Below are positions 26,824-35,600 of a stretch of 64,000 bases of DNA, piece after piece. A model generated the notes under the pieces. The model was not told where the DNA came from, did no database searches, and saw only the letters and a program-made list of their open reading frames with translations. Location: the NCBI RefSeq assembly GCF_900102015.1, contig NZ_FNAT01000001.1:496001-560000 (forward strand), given 5' to 3'. Positions within the stretch are counted from its first letter, which is position 1; every line of letters begins with the position of its first letter. This stretch comes from Limimaricola pyoseonensis. Lineage in GTDB: Bacteria > Pseudomonadota > Alphaproteobacteria > Rhodobacterales > Rhodobacteraceae. Position numbers and translations under genes: made by a program.

Positions 26824-27468
26824 CTACCAGTTGCAGGATTCACGCAGGGGTTTGATCGCCTCCGAAAGGCCGGCGATGTTGTATTCGCCGGTCACGGGGT
26901 TGTCGGAGAACGGCGTAGCCCTGACGATCATGGTGTCGTAATTCATCATCCGCTTGATGAAAGCGATCGCAGATCCGCCGCTCCACAAGCCAAGCGCCAT
27001 GTTGTCGGTGCTTTCCGTGAAGTTCTTGGTTTCAGCGTCGCGCGTGCCCAGGCGGTATGTCACCCTGCCCTTGCCCTGGATGTCAGCCATGTAGCAGCCG
27101 CCGAAGGTGATCCAGAGGTTCGTCTCGTTCTCCCGGCAGGCCAAAGTAATGTAGTGGCTCTCGGTGTCGTATCGGCAGTTTGTCTCGTCATGGCTCTTCA
27201 GCCGGACAATCACGTTCGTTGAGTCATCGAGCTTGGAGATCGAGGATCGCACGATCCAGTCACCCTTGCTCGCGACCTCTTCCGCTTCCTCCTCCTCAGA
27301 CCCGAGCAGATCCTTCTTCAACTCATCGAAGTAGCCGGCTTCCAAGTCGTAGCATGCCAGTCGAAGAGTATCGTTCTCATGCTTGAGGCACTCCGAAATG
27401 GCCGCCGAGGCCCCGTGAGACGCGACAAGGAAGGTGCCAACCAGGCAAAGAGAAGGAAAGCGCAACAT
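26824..27468 (-). CDS. VasI/TagO-like (T6SS-associated family) exported protein
   Basis: 214 aa with a signal peptide (MLRFPSLCLVGTFLVASHGA then SAA). The mature part has the VasI/TagO (PF11319-type) pattern: CLKHENDTLRLACYD, SSISKLDDSTNVIVRL, ITLACRENETNLWITFGG, RVTYRLGTRDA, STDNMALGLWSGG and the end IKPLRESCNW. Family members accompany type VI secretion loci, but no Tss gene is in the window. A GAGG site precedes the ATG at 27468. Its upstream DNA is a truncated IS5 copy, so its promoter may have been replaced. Downstream is the 47-aa membrane gene. Confidence 0.8.
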   Translation of the reverse strand: MLRFPSLCLVGTFLVASHGASAAISECLKHENDTLRLACYDLEAGYFDELKKDLLGSEEEEAEEVASKGDWIVRSSISKLDDSTNVIVRLKSHDETNCRYDTESHYITLACRENETNLWITFGGCYMADIQGKGRVTYRLGTRDAETKNFTESTDNMALGLWSGGSAIAFIKRMMNYDTMIVRATPFSDNPVTGEYNIAGLSEAIKPLRESCNW

Positions 27469-27508
27469 CAGGGCCTCTATATTCCGATCAATACAATGCG
27501 AGGTTGTA

Positions 27509-28309
27509 TCAAAGATCGCAGCTATTACAACGAGGCGTCCGAAATTCTCTAAAACTCTTCCTGAGTGCCGCTGCATGGGGCCGTGTCGCCCGGAGGATGT
27601 CGTTGCGGGCGGCAGCTGCCGGCCCATCCTCTTTCCATGGTCGTCCATTCTTGCGGATCGGGATGATCGCCGTGGCTTGGCGTTCGATGATCGCGGTGTG
27701 GCAGCGGCGCGTGTCGTAGGCACCATCAGCGGTCACGGTGTCGATCGGCTCGTCCTCGGGGATCTGCTCGATCAGGTCCGGCAAGACTGGGCTATCGCCA
27801 TCGCGGCTGGGAGTGAACTCCACGGCGCGGATATCAGACGTGGCCGTGTCCACGGCCAAGTGAATCTTGCGCCACTGGCGACGCCCCTGCGCTCCATGCT
27901 TGCGCGCCTGCCATTCGCCATCGCCCAGAAACTTGATGCCGGTGCTGTCCACCAGAAGGTTCAGCGGGCCACTGGCCCGGCGATACGGGATCTGGACAGC
28001 CAAGGTCTTTTGCCTGCGGCACAGCGTCGAGTAGTCCGGCACCGGCCAGTCCAGCCCTGCCATCCGCAGCAAGCTGGCCACCATCCCGGCCGTCTGCCTC
28101 AGCGGCAGCTTGAACAGGACCTTGATCGAGAGACAGAATTGTATCGCGCCCTCGGAAAAGACCCGGGGACGCCCCGGCCGTCTCTCATGCGGTGCGAGCC
28201 AAGCCATCTCCCGATCCAGCCAGATCAGCAGAGAGCCGCGCTTCCGCAGCGCTGCGTTGTAGGCGGACCAGTTCGTCGTGCGGTAGCGGGCAGGTAGAGG
28301 CTTCGTCAT
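27509..28309 (-). pseudogene. IS5-family transposase, C-terminally truncated
   Basis: The DDE transposase reads normally from TKPLPARYRTTNWSAYNAAL through the DDE blocks LNLLVDSTGIKFLGDGEW and VTADGAYDTRRCH to RNDILRATR. The frame then runs out into unrelated sequence (PHAAALRKSFREF...). Full-length relatives continue through a conserved YHxRSRIE...MRCLK block carrying the catalytic Glu, which is absent. The element should be immobile without help in trans. Confidence 0.85.
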
Positions 28310-28373
28310 GCCACCCACCTAAGCGGCTGCTTCGCTGTGTGAACCGTAAGGCCGGGAGTTCTGCAACAACGCC
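27540..28373 (-). mobile_element. Truncated IS5-family insertion sequence
   Basis: The transposase-start end is intact, with a terminal sequence GGCGTTGTTGCAGAACTC (minus strand, 28356-28373) typical of IS5-group inverted repeats. The other end is missing: no matching inverted repeat is found near 27480-27560 and the transposase is cut short. The left boundary is therefore approximate. Confidence 0.75.
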
Positions 28374-28401
28374 CGAGCAAACTAATATCCTTCAAAGAGA
28401 A

Positions 28402-28423
28402 ATGGCCCGCCGAAGCGGGCCAT
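28402..28423 (-). terminator. Terminator hairpin downstream of the 95-aa secreted-protein gene
   Basis: A perfect 9-bp stem ATGGCCCGC / GCGGGCCAT with a TTCG loop on the minus strand, followed by TTCTCTTT. It lies 20 bp after the stop of the 28444-28731 gene and separates it from the IS5 remnant. Confidence 0.85.
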
Positions 28424-28443
28424 CAATTCGATTGAGTAGATCC

Positions 28444-28731
28444 TTAGCTGAACTTGATGACCAAAGTCGCCTTGATGCCACCCTCGCGCCCGTCCGGCGA
28501 CGATCCACCATAGGTCTCTATATGGAGTTCTACTTTATTGGCGAAAAGCAGTTCCTCGTCGAACTCAGTGCAGCCCCCGTCCCTGCCATCTACCGCGAGA
28601 TGGACAATGGGGCCGTCAGGGCAGCCCTCCTCTAGGCAGATAATGGTTGGAGCGTTGTCAGTCGTCATAGCAAAGGCAGTAGCCGGCGCAGCGCAAGCAA
28701 GAGCGACTGCCAGAATACGGATCATCTTCAT
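28444..28731 (-). CDS. Small secreted protein, 95 aa
   Basis: Signal peptide MKMIRILAVALACAAPATAF followed by a short mature part with two Cys close together (IICLEEGCPDG) and a third at GGCTEFDEE, then VELHIETYGGSSPDGREGG and the end KATLVIKFS. Probably periplasmic or secreted, with one disulfide. Family not recognised. The start ATG at 28731 is fixed by the signal peptide. It has its own terminator. Confidence 0.65.
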   Translation of the reverse strand: MKMIRILAVALACAAPATAFAMTTDNAPTIICLEEGCPDGPIVHLAVDGRDGGCTEFDEELLFANKVELHIETYGGSSPDGREGGIKATLVIKFS

Positions 28732-29029
28732 GGTTGCGTCTCCTGGGCCCAGGCAATTGGGCAGTCGGCTAACATGGCATCCTGATCGGGGATGTGAATT
28801 ACCCAGCGTAGACCCGTGCCCCAACAGTTGCACAAATGCAACACTTGTATTGAGGAAGTAGTGGAAATCCTTCTTCGTAGAGATGTCCGAAAAAGCTGTC
28901 GGTCGGTTATGGGGGATAGGCGGGATTTCATCACAATGCAGAAGAAGAATACGTTGGTAAAGCACGCGACACTTCTTGAAACAGTCATTTCCACCCCCCA
29001 GCTGGAATAGATGTGAGGTGGAGGTGACG

Positions 29030-29482
29030 ATGCGACGACAGCTTTTCGCTATCATGATCATGGCGCTCGCTGCAGGGCTCCCGATGACAGCAAGCGCTGG
29101 CGTCATGGACTGGTTCACTGGCGCCAGCAAAAGCGAGCTCGTCGAGCACTCCAGCGGCGGGACGATAGAGCGGGAAAACGGTCGATACAAGAAAGGGACA
29201 TTCTTGCCTGCAATCGCAGGTCCAGCGCTCAAGCACTCAAGCGGCGGATCAATTATCGCACAGGGCGGGCGCTATGTATCCGAGACCTATGCAAGAATTC
29301 CCGCTCCCGTCAGAAACCGGTTGGCCTCCAAGGGGGCACAACGGGTAGCGATGGGAGTAACGGCTTCTGCCGCCACCTTGACCGCTCCCGCATGGGCCCC
29401 TGCCATTGCATTTGCAGCAACGACTGTAGGAGCCGCGGCCTTGGCCTACGACGCCTATGACTACCTGTATTTGGAAGATTAG
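29030..29482 (+). CDS. Small exported protein with repeated HSSGG motif, 150 aa
   Basis: Signal peptide MRRQLFAIMIMALAAGLPMT (cleavage near ASA-GV). The mature part has two related units: VEHSSGGTIERENGRYKKGT and LKHSSGGSIIAQGGRYVSET. The C-terminal 50 residues are Ala/Gly-rich and hydrophobic (ATLTAPAWAPAIAFAATTVG), ending in an acidic YDAYDYLYLED. The hydrophobic tail could insert in a membrane or be a pore-forming segment. GAGGTGGAGGTG precedes the ATG. Function not recognised. Confidence 0.65.
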   Translation: MRRQLFAIMIMALAAGLPMTASAGVMDWFTGASKSELVEHSSGGTIERENGRYKKGTFLPAIAGPALKHSSGGSIIAQGGRYVSETYARIPAPVRNRLASKGAQRVAMGVTASAATLTAPAWAPAIAFAATTVGAAALAYDAYDYLYLED

Positions 29483-29799
29483 CCCCTTCCAGACGCCCCT
29501 CGCGATCACAGCCTTGGTCTTCATGATTGGCGACTGAGCAAGTCCGCGCTTGGGCATTAACCACAACAAGGCCATAGTGAGGGCCGCTCCAAAAGGCCCT
29601 CCGCTACTCGTTGAGAGCGTCTGACGGTAGGTGCCACAGCATCGAGAGTAGCCATCCCACCCCGTATCTCGACGATCGGAAGGGCCGACACCTGAAATCG
29701 GCCTTCCTCGGAGATCTCTAGGCAGCCCCCGAGGCGCGACTGGTATCAACCGTGCCAAGGAAACCGCCCCTCAAGAGACACCTTTACAGCCTGCTAGGC
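29483..29799. other. Intergenic region between convergent genes, no gene seen
   Basis: About 320 bp. Minus-strand frames crossing it run antisense into the 150-aa gene and have no start signals. No terminator with a U-tract was found. Confidence 0.45.
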
Positions 29800-31446
29800 C
29801 TAAACAGGATCTGCTTTCACCGACGCCTTGGTGACCGCCAATAGCGCGTCCATGCGCTTATCGAGATCTGTAATGGGCTCTATGATAGCGAGAGATCGCC
29901 TCAGATCTCCCAATGCGGCGAGACCAGCAGCGACGTCCACCGAATATTCTCCGGAATAAGCCCAGCCCAGATCACTTCGGGCTTCAAGCTCATCGACCCG
30001 ATTCAAGGCAGTGGAAAACATTGCGGCAATGCTTTCATCGCCAGCCAGCTTGGCAAAATCCCGTCCATGTTCGGCGACCACTATTGGCAAATAACGAGAT
30101 TCGTAATCAATGACAAACATCTTCGATGTTAGATCGCGCGCATCTTCGGTAAAGCCGTGTTGGTCCATAAGGACTGATATATAGGCCAATGCCCTTATCT
30201 CGTCTTCCAGATCATCGAGCTCTCCAACCACTTTCCTAGCATCTTGGAATTTACCGCTCTCAGCCAATCCCTGAATCAGGCTCAAGAAGTATCCTGATTT
30301 AAAATCCTCGATTGGCACTGATTTTATCTTATCAAGCCCGCCGAAGAGGTTCCCATGTATGGCTTCATTTGTAGCAACTTGGGACATTGCAGAGGACCGA
30401 TAATATTCGTCCTGAATCGACTTAAGAGCTTCTTCGGCCTCTGAGATGAGGCCAGCGCGCGAGAGCTCGATTGCAAGAGCTTTCTGGAAGTCCCTCGCCT
30501 CTCGTTCGTCGCTTATGGAAAGGGAAAGTAGTATTGCTTCATCGAAAGCTGCTCGACCAAGCTCGTCGCGTCCCAGATCATAATAACTGCCTGCAAAACT
30601 TAGAAAGGTTTCAGCTATAGCCTTGTCTTTGACCCTCTGACGGAGCATCTCCAACCCAGAGGACATTGTCTCAAGCGCGAGCGAGGTATCCCCATTTTCC
30701 ATCAAAGCCTTCGCTGCAGAATACATAAGTCGACCAGAAAAATCAGGATCGGAAGATGCAATATTTATCGCCTCTTCCACCATCCCTGCCTTTACCATCT
30801 CACCCACTATAGAGCTCAAAATGACCGTGCGGGGACCCTCTGCGACAACGAGCTCAGATAGATTTTTAGCTGCGCCCCAGTCGTTTCGAGCAGCTGCAGC
30901 CCGCGCAATCCAACTCAACGCCCCCTCGGCAAATATTTCGCTTCCTGCCAGTTTGGCGACATCTTTTGCTATGTCGTATGCACCTAACGATCCAAGTGCA
31001 GCCGCGACTTCTGCGATCTGAAAGTCTAGACTAATATTGCCTTCAATTTTACCACCAATATTGATAATTTCTTCGGCCAAGCAGAGAGTATGGACATCGA
31101 TCTCGCAATTGATTTCACCTACTTTCGCTCTCGCCGCTATCACCTCTTCCTTTATTCCTTCCAGACTTAACGGGCCTAGCTCTTCCCCACCCAGAAGAGA
31201 TAGGCCAACTTCACTTTCTGGATAGTTCTCTGCTATCTCATTTAGCATCGCCTCCACCGCTTCCAGCGACGCAAGCTGATCCTCAAAACTAGAGGAACTT
31301 GAGGATGATGCTCGATTCCAAAGTTGAATTGCCTCTACGGCAATACGGTTCGCCTCGACATTTGAGGTATCAGCCAATGAGACTCCCCCAAAGAAAATCA
31401 AACCAACGAGGGCGCCCCCCAAGAAATATTTCTTCACTTTCTTCAC
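29800..31446 (-). CDS. Exported TPR-like alpha-solenoid protein, 548 aa
   Basis: N-terminal signal or anchor KKYFLGGALVGLIFFGGVSLA, a polyserine run (NRASSSSSSSF), then about 450 residues of paired helices with TPR-like spacing: LGSLGAYDIAKDVAKLAG, KALMENGDTSLALETMSSGL, AIELSRAGLISEAEEAL, GLAESGKFQDARKVVGELDD and MDQHGFTEDARDLTSKM. Such solenoids are scaffolds for protein partners, here in the periplasm. GC is clearly lower than in neighbouring chromosomal genes. The family is not identified beyond repeat type. Confidence 0.75.
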   Translation of the reverse strand: MKKVKKYFLGGALVGLIFFGGVSLADTSNVEANRIAVEAIQLWNRASSSSSSSFEDQLASLEAVEAMLNEIAENYPESEVGLSLLGGEELGPLSLEGIKEEVIAARAKVGEINCEIDVHTLCLAEEIINIGGKIEGNISLDFQIAEVAAALGSLGAYDIAKDVAKLAGSEIFAEGALSWIARAAAARNDWGAAKNLSELVVAEGPRTVILSSIVGEMVKAGMVEEAINIASSDPDFSGRLMYSAAKALMENGDTSLALETMSSGLEMLRQRVKDKAIAETFLSFAGSYYDLGRDELGRAAFDEAILLSLSISDEREARDFQKALAIELSRAGLISEAEEALKSIQDEYYRSSAMSQVATNEAIHGNLFGGLDKIKSVPIEDFKSGYFLSLIQGLAESGKFQDARKVVGELDDLEDEIRALAYISVLMDQHGFTEDARDLTSKMFVIDYESRYLPIVVAEHGRDFAKLAGDESIAAMFSTALNRVDELEARSDLGWAYSGEYSVDVAAGLAALGDLRRSLAIIEPITDLDKRMDALLAVTKASVKADPV

Positions 31447-31593
31447 CTGACCCTTGCTCTGTCGCGCATCTGGTAGATGCGCTAATATTCAAGCATTTTG
31501 CACACAACTTGTTTTCATTGATAGGTATCGATGCGCAAATTACTGGGTAAGTTGCAGTCTTCTGCTGTTGAGCCAGGTCTAAGGAGCGTTCCC

Positions 31594-32159
31594 ATGCCTC
31601 AGGATGTTGCCGTTATCGGCTTCGATCTCGCGAAGCGGGTGTTTCAAGTCCATGCAATCAGCGCTGATGGAGCAGTGGTGGCCAAGCGCCAGCTCCGCCA
31701 GAGAGAAGTGCTGCCGTTCTTTTCGTCCTTGTCGCATGCCTTGCCGGCGCGGAAGCCTGCGCATCCGCGCATCATTGGGGGCGAGAGCTTCTTGCCCTCG
31801 GCCATAAGGTGCGGCTGATGCCGCTCGCCTACGTCAATCCCTACATGAAGCGCGGCAAGACCGACGCTGCTGATGCCGAGGCGCTTTGCGAGGCAGTGAC
31901 GCGGCCGGCCATGCGCTTCGTTGCCGTGAAGAGCCGAGAGCAGCAGGGTGTGCTGATGCTTCATAAGACGCGCGACCTGCTGGTCCGGCAGAGAACCGCA
32001 ATGATCAACGCGCGGCGTGCGCATCTGGCTGAGTTCGGGATCGTGACCGTCGCCGGGCCCGGTGGAGTGAAAGGGCTGTCCAAGCTACTTCACGACGCGC
32101 GGAATGAGTTACCAGCTCACGCGCGCACGGCCGTGTCTTCGCTGGTTGCGCACCCATAG
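31594..32159 (+). pseudogene. IS110-family transposase remnant, frameshifted and truncated
   Basis: The N-terminal DEDD region is recognisable: VAVIGFDLAKRVFQVHAIS in one frame, then after a shift near 31745-31760 the reading continues in another frame as GHKVRLMPLAYVNPYMKRGK with TDAADAEALCEAVTRP and a stop after SSLVAHP. The second transposase domain (Transposase_20, catalytic Ser) is missing. The right end abuts a broken secreted-protein gene. Confidence 0.85.
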
Positions 32160-32241
32160 AGAGGCCAGGAATGCCTTGGGCGCTCGCCGACATCGGCACG
32201 CTTAGCGCGAGAGCCGCGGCCGTCGCCATATTCATCTTCAT
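32160..32241 (-). pseudogene. 5' fragment of a secreted-protein gene cut by the IS110 remnant
   Basis: A start ATG at 32241 with GAGGAGAC just upstream opens a textbook signal peptide (MKMNMATAAALALSVPMSAS, AQG). About 27 codons on, the frame enters the IS110 remnant. Only the leader survives. The ribosome site and leader look undamaged, so the disruption may be fairly recent. Confidence 0.6.
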
Positions 32242-32657
32242 ACGTGTCTCCTCATTGCCGCGTATATGCGACCGCCCGGTGCGCATTCCCCTGCTCGGTG
32301 AGTTCAAGAAAGGTAATAGACACTTTGCCTGTTTTTCTCGCCATCCGCATTGGCGCGGAGGGAGAAGTCGACATGGGATCCAAAAGATATTAGAAGTCAT
32401 ATAGGTATGCGCTCGCAACAGCACCCAGCCTTTCCTGCCATCCGATGATGGTGATCTACTGGCGGCGCGGACTGCAAGAGCTAAGGCACGAAATATCTCC
32501 CTCTTCTCACGAAATTGCCTGACTTCCCTTGATCTTGGCTGCGAGAAAATGGCCAATGTCCACAGTGCACGCCCAACGCGAACCCTTGCCATGGTAGCTC
32601 AGCGCGCAGGGCTTATTGTCAGTTCGCTGCCCCACGGGGCAGGCAGCAGGAGGTCAC
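32242..32657. other. Intergenic region, no gene seen
   Basis: About 415 bp upstream of the giant helicase gene. It contains the start region of the disrupted secreted gene on the minus strand and should contain the helicase promoter. No further gene supported. Confidence 0.45.
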
Positions 32658-35600
32658 ATGAAGGACCAGTCGTTTACCACAACCGAAGACTCCCACCTCA
32701 AAGACCCTGAAATCATCTCCCTCGTTTCCGATCGCTTGGAAGAGCTTCGCAAACGCCTTCTCGACTCGTCCCGGCGCAACCCGCTCATCAACATTCCCTT
32801 CAAGAAGAACTCCACCACCGTTCTGCGCGTGGTCGACGAGCTGCCCGAAATTTTGCGCTACAACCTGACCAATGGCACGGCGATGCGGCTCGTGCCCCTG
32901 CCGGCGATCGAAGAGGAGCTTCCCGACGAGCAGACCGACGAGTTTCTCGACGCCCTGCACATCGCCCGCTCCGAGGACGAGCAATACCTGTCCGAGATCG
33001 AAGCGCTCGATCCGGACTCGAGGACGGCCGACGAAGACGAATACAACATCGAGCGCGCTCTGAAGGATCGCCTCCGCGAGGCGCTGGGTCTGCCCAAGAG
33101 GCAAACCACGGACAACCCTTCGCTCATCGAGCATGCCAAAGCACACGGGATTTCGCCGCACTACGCCCTTCCGGAGCCGGACGAAGAGCACGAGGATGGT
33201 CGACACAACGACACCGACATTCAGACCCTGATGCTTCCCGAGAAGCTCAGCCGTGTCGCCAAGCAAATCGCAGAGCGTGGTCGCTCCTATGAGCGCGAAA
33301 GCGGCGTCAACGTCCTGCACGCGGCCTTCGGTCTGCTGGAATGGAAGAACCCCGGAGAGAGTAAGGCCTATGTCAGCCCTCTGCTGCTTTGCGAGATCCG
33401 CATCGAGCGCAAGCAGTCTCCGCAGGGTGCCCAGTTCCTGATTTCAGGAGAGGGCAAGGCCACCGTCAACACCACGCTGAAGCAAAAGCTCTTCACGGAA
33501 CACCGCCTCGACCTGCCGGATCACGAGACCGGATCGATCGAGGACTACTTCCGCACAGTGGCCGAGGCCGCACCAAGTGGGTGGCACTGGAAGGTGCGCC
33601 GGGAAGTCGCCATCGGTATCTTTCCTTCCTCGAAGATCGCCATGTATCACGACCTCGACCCCAAGAAGCGCAGCGTTGCCGAGAACGCCACCGTGGCTAA
33701 GCTACTGGCCACCAGCGGCGGCGGTGAGGCGTCTTACGCGGATGTCTATGGCACCGATGAGCCCGAGATGTCCAAGAAGGTGCCTCACCTCGTCATGGAT
33801 GCCGACGCCTCGCAATTCTCAGCGCTCGTTGATGTGGCCAACGGCCAAGACGTGAGCATCGAAGGCCCACCGGGCTCCGGCAAGAGCCAGACCATCGTCA
33901 ACCTCATTGCAGCAGCCCTGCGCGAGGGAAAGAAGGTCCTCTTCGTAGCCGAGAAGCTTACGGCGCTCGACGTGGTGAAGAACCGCTTGGAGTCTGCCAA
34001 TCTCGGCGAGTTCATTCTTCCTCTGCAGGCTGGTAAAGGCACGCGGGACAAGGTCTATCATAGCCTAGAAGAACGGCTCTCCATCGAGATCGAAGATGGG
34101 CGCGCAGGCAGTGAATTCTCTTCGCGGCAGCGTGCGCTCGAGAAGCGTCGCCAAACCCTCCAAGACTACCTCGACATCCTGTCGCAGAACTTCGGATCGA
34201 CCGGGCTCACGGTCTATGAGGTCATCGGCCATGCCATCGCCACAAACGAGGTTCGCGAAATCGCACCCAAGGATGTGCGTCGGATCCGTGTGCCGAACTG
34301 CGATCAGATCGGGCCGGCTGAAATCGACGCCATCGTCGAGGATGCCAAGGGGTTTGCTGATCGCCTATCGCGCATTTCCCGAATGCCGCGCCTCTGGCTC
34401 GACGCACAAGCCTCCATCCCCAACCGCGATGACGCCGAGGACATCTGCGAGCGACTGGAAAGCATCGCCAACGACATCGAGCAGTATGTCGAGGACGTGA
34501 CCAGCTCCGATGCGGCACCGCTCTTCTCTCAAGGTGCCTTCGAGACAGACATCACGGCGCTGCGCGACGCCATCGCCGCGCTGGCCGAGAAAGACGGTCA
34601 GATCGACGGTGATCTTGTTGATACCCTCACCGACGCCGCCAAGCGCCGTAGTGTGCGCGGGCTGTGCGATCTGGTAAAGGAGCGACAATCCCTGCTCGGT
34701 CGCCTCCGTAAGCGCGTGAGCGATCCAGAAGATCCTTCCCTCGAGGCGAGCCTCAACAAGGCGCTGGCCTTCGCCCGGAGCAACGACGACATCATCAATG
34801 CCGGCGCCTACCGGGATAGCTCCTTCACCCTCGAGCGTTGGCTGGGTCGAGCAAGACGCCATGCCGAGCTCGCAAACGCGCTGCCTGCGAACTGGGCGCA
34901 CAATAACCCACTGCCGCTAGACCAGCTGCATGCCCAGGCATCGTGGTTCGCAAGCGTTACGAGCAAGATTCTCGCCCAACGCATCGCCGATCCCGAAAAA
35001 AAGACAGAGGCGCTGGGCCGCGAACTCAAGTCACAGCATGCTGATCTCACCGCAGAGATCGCTCGCATCCGGAAGGCTATTCCGCATGCCGGCGATCACA
35101 GCAAGGGACTCATCGAGCGCACGGCCGACATCATCGAACAGTCCGGCCTTCTGCGCTTCATGTCCTCGGAGTTCAAGAACGCGCGCAACACATACACGCG
35201 CATTCTCGGGGGCAGCCCTGTCGATGATCGGCCTACCATGACCGTGCGCCTCAGGACCTACGGAAAGTGGCTCGCCAAGAAGAGCGAGTTCGAAAATCAT
35301 ACCGCTTACAACAAGATGTTTGGCGATATCTTCAAGGGACTCGACACCGACATCTCGCATATCGATGCCATGTGCGATCTTCACCGGCATTGCGATCGCA
35401 TCTCCTGCGGCGACGAAGACCTGCGCCGCGCCCTCGAGTCTGGCGACCTGACAGCCGTTCTGGCTTTCGCACAGGAGGAGGGCCTTCCTTCTGACACGCT
35501 CTATGACCTCAAGACGGAGATCGACCGGAAGTCCGAGGAGAAGAGCTTCGTCGAGGAAAAACTGGAGGAGGCAGAGAAGCATCTCGCCCTCTTCAACTCC

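Noticed and set aside
26824-31446. Reading the exported-protein cluster as a type VI secretion locus
   Set aside because: Apart from the VasI/TagO-like protein, no TssB/C/H/K/M, Hcp or VgrG is present.
32005-32592. 195-codon minus-strand frame covering the IS110 remnant end
   Set aside because: Only the internal stretch from the ATG at 32241 looks real (signal peptide). The rest is antisense to IS110 or upstream non-coding sequence.
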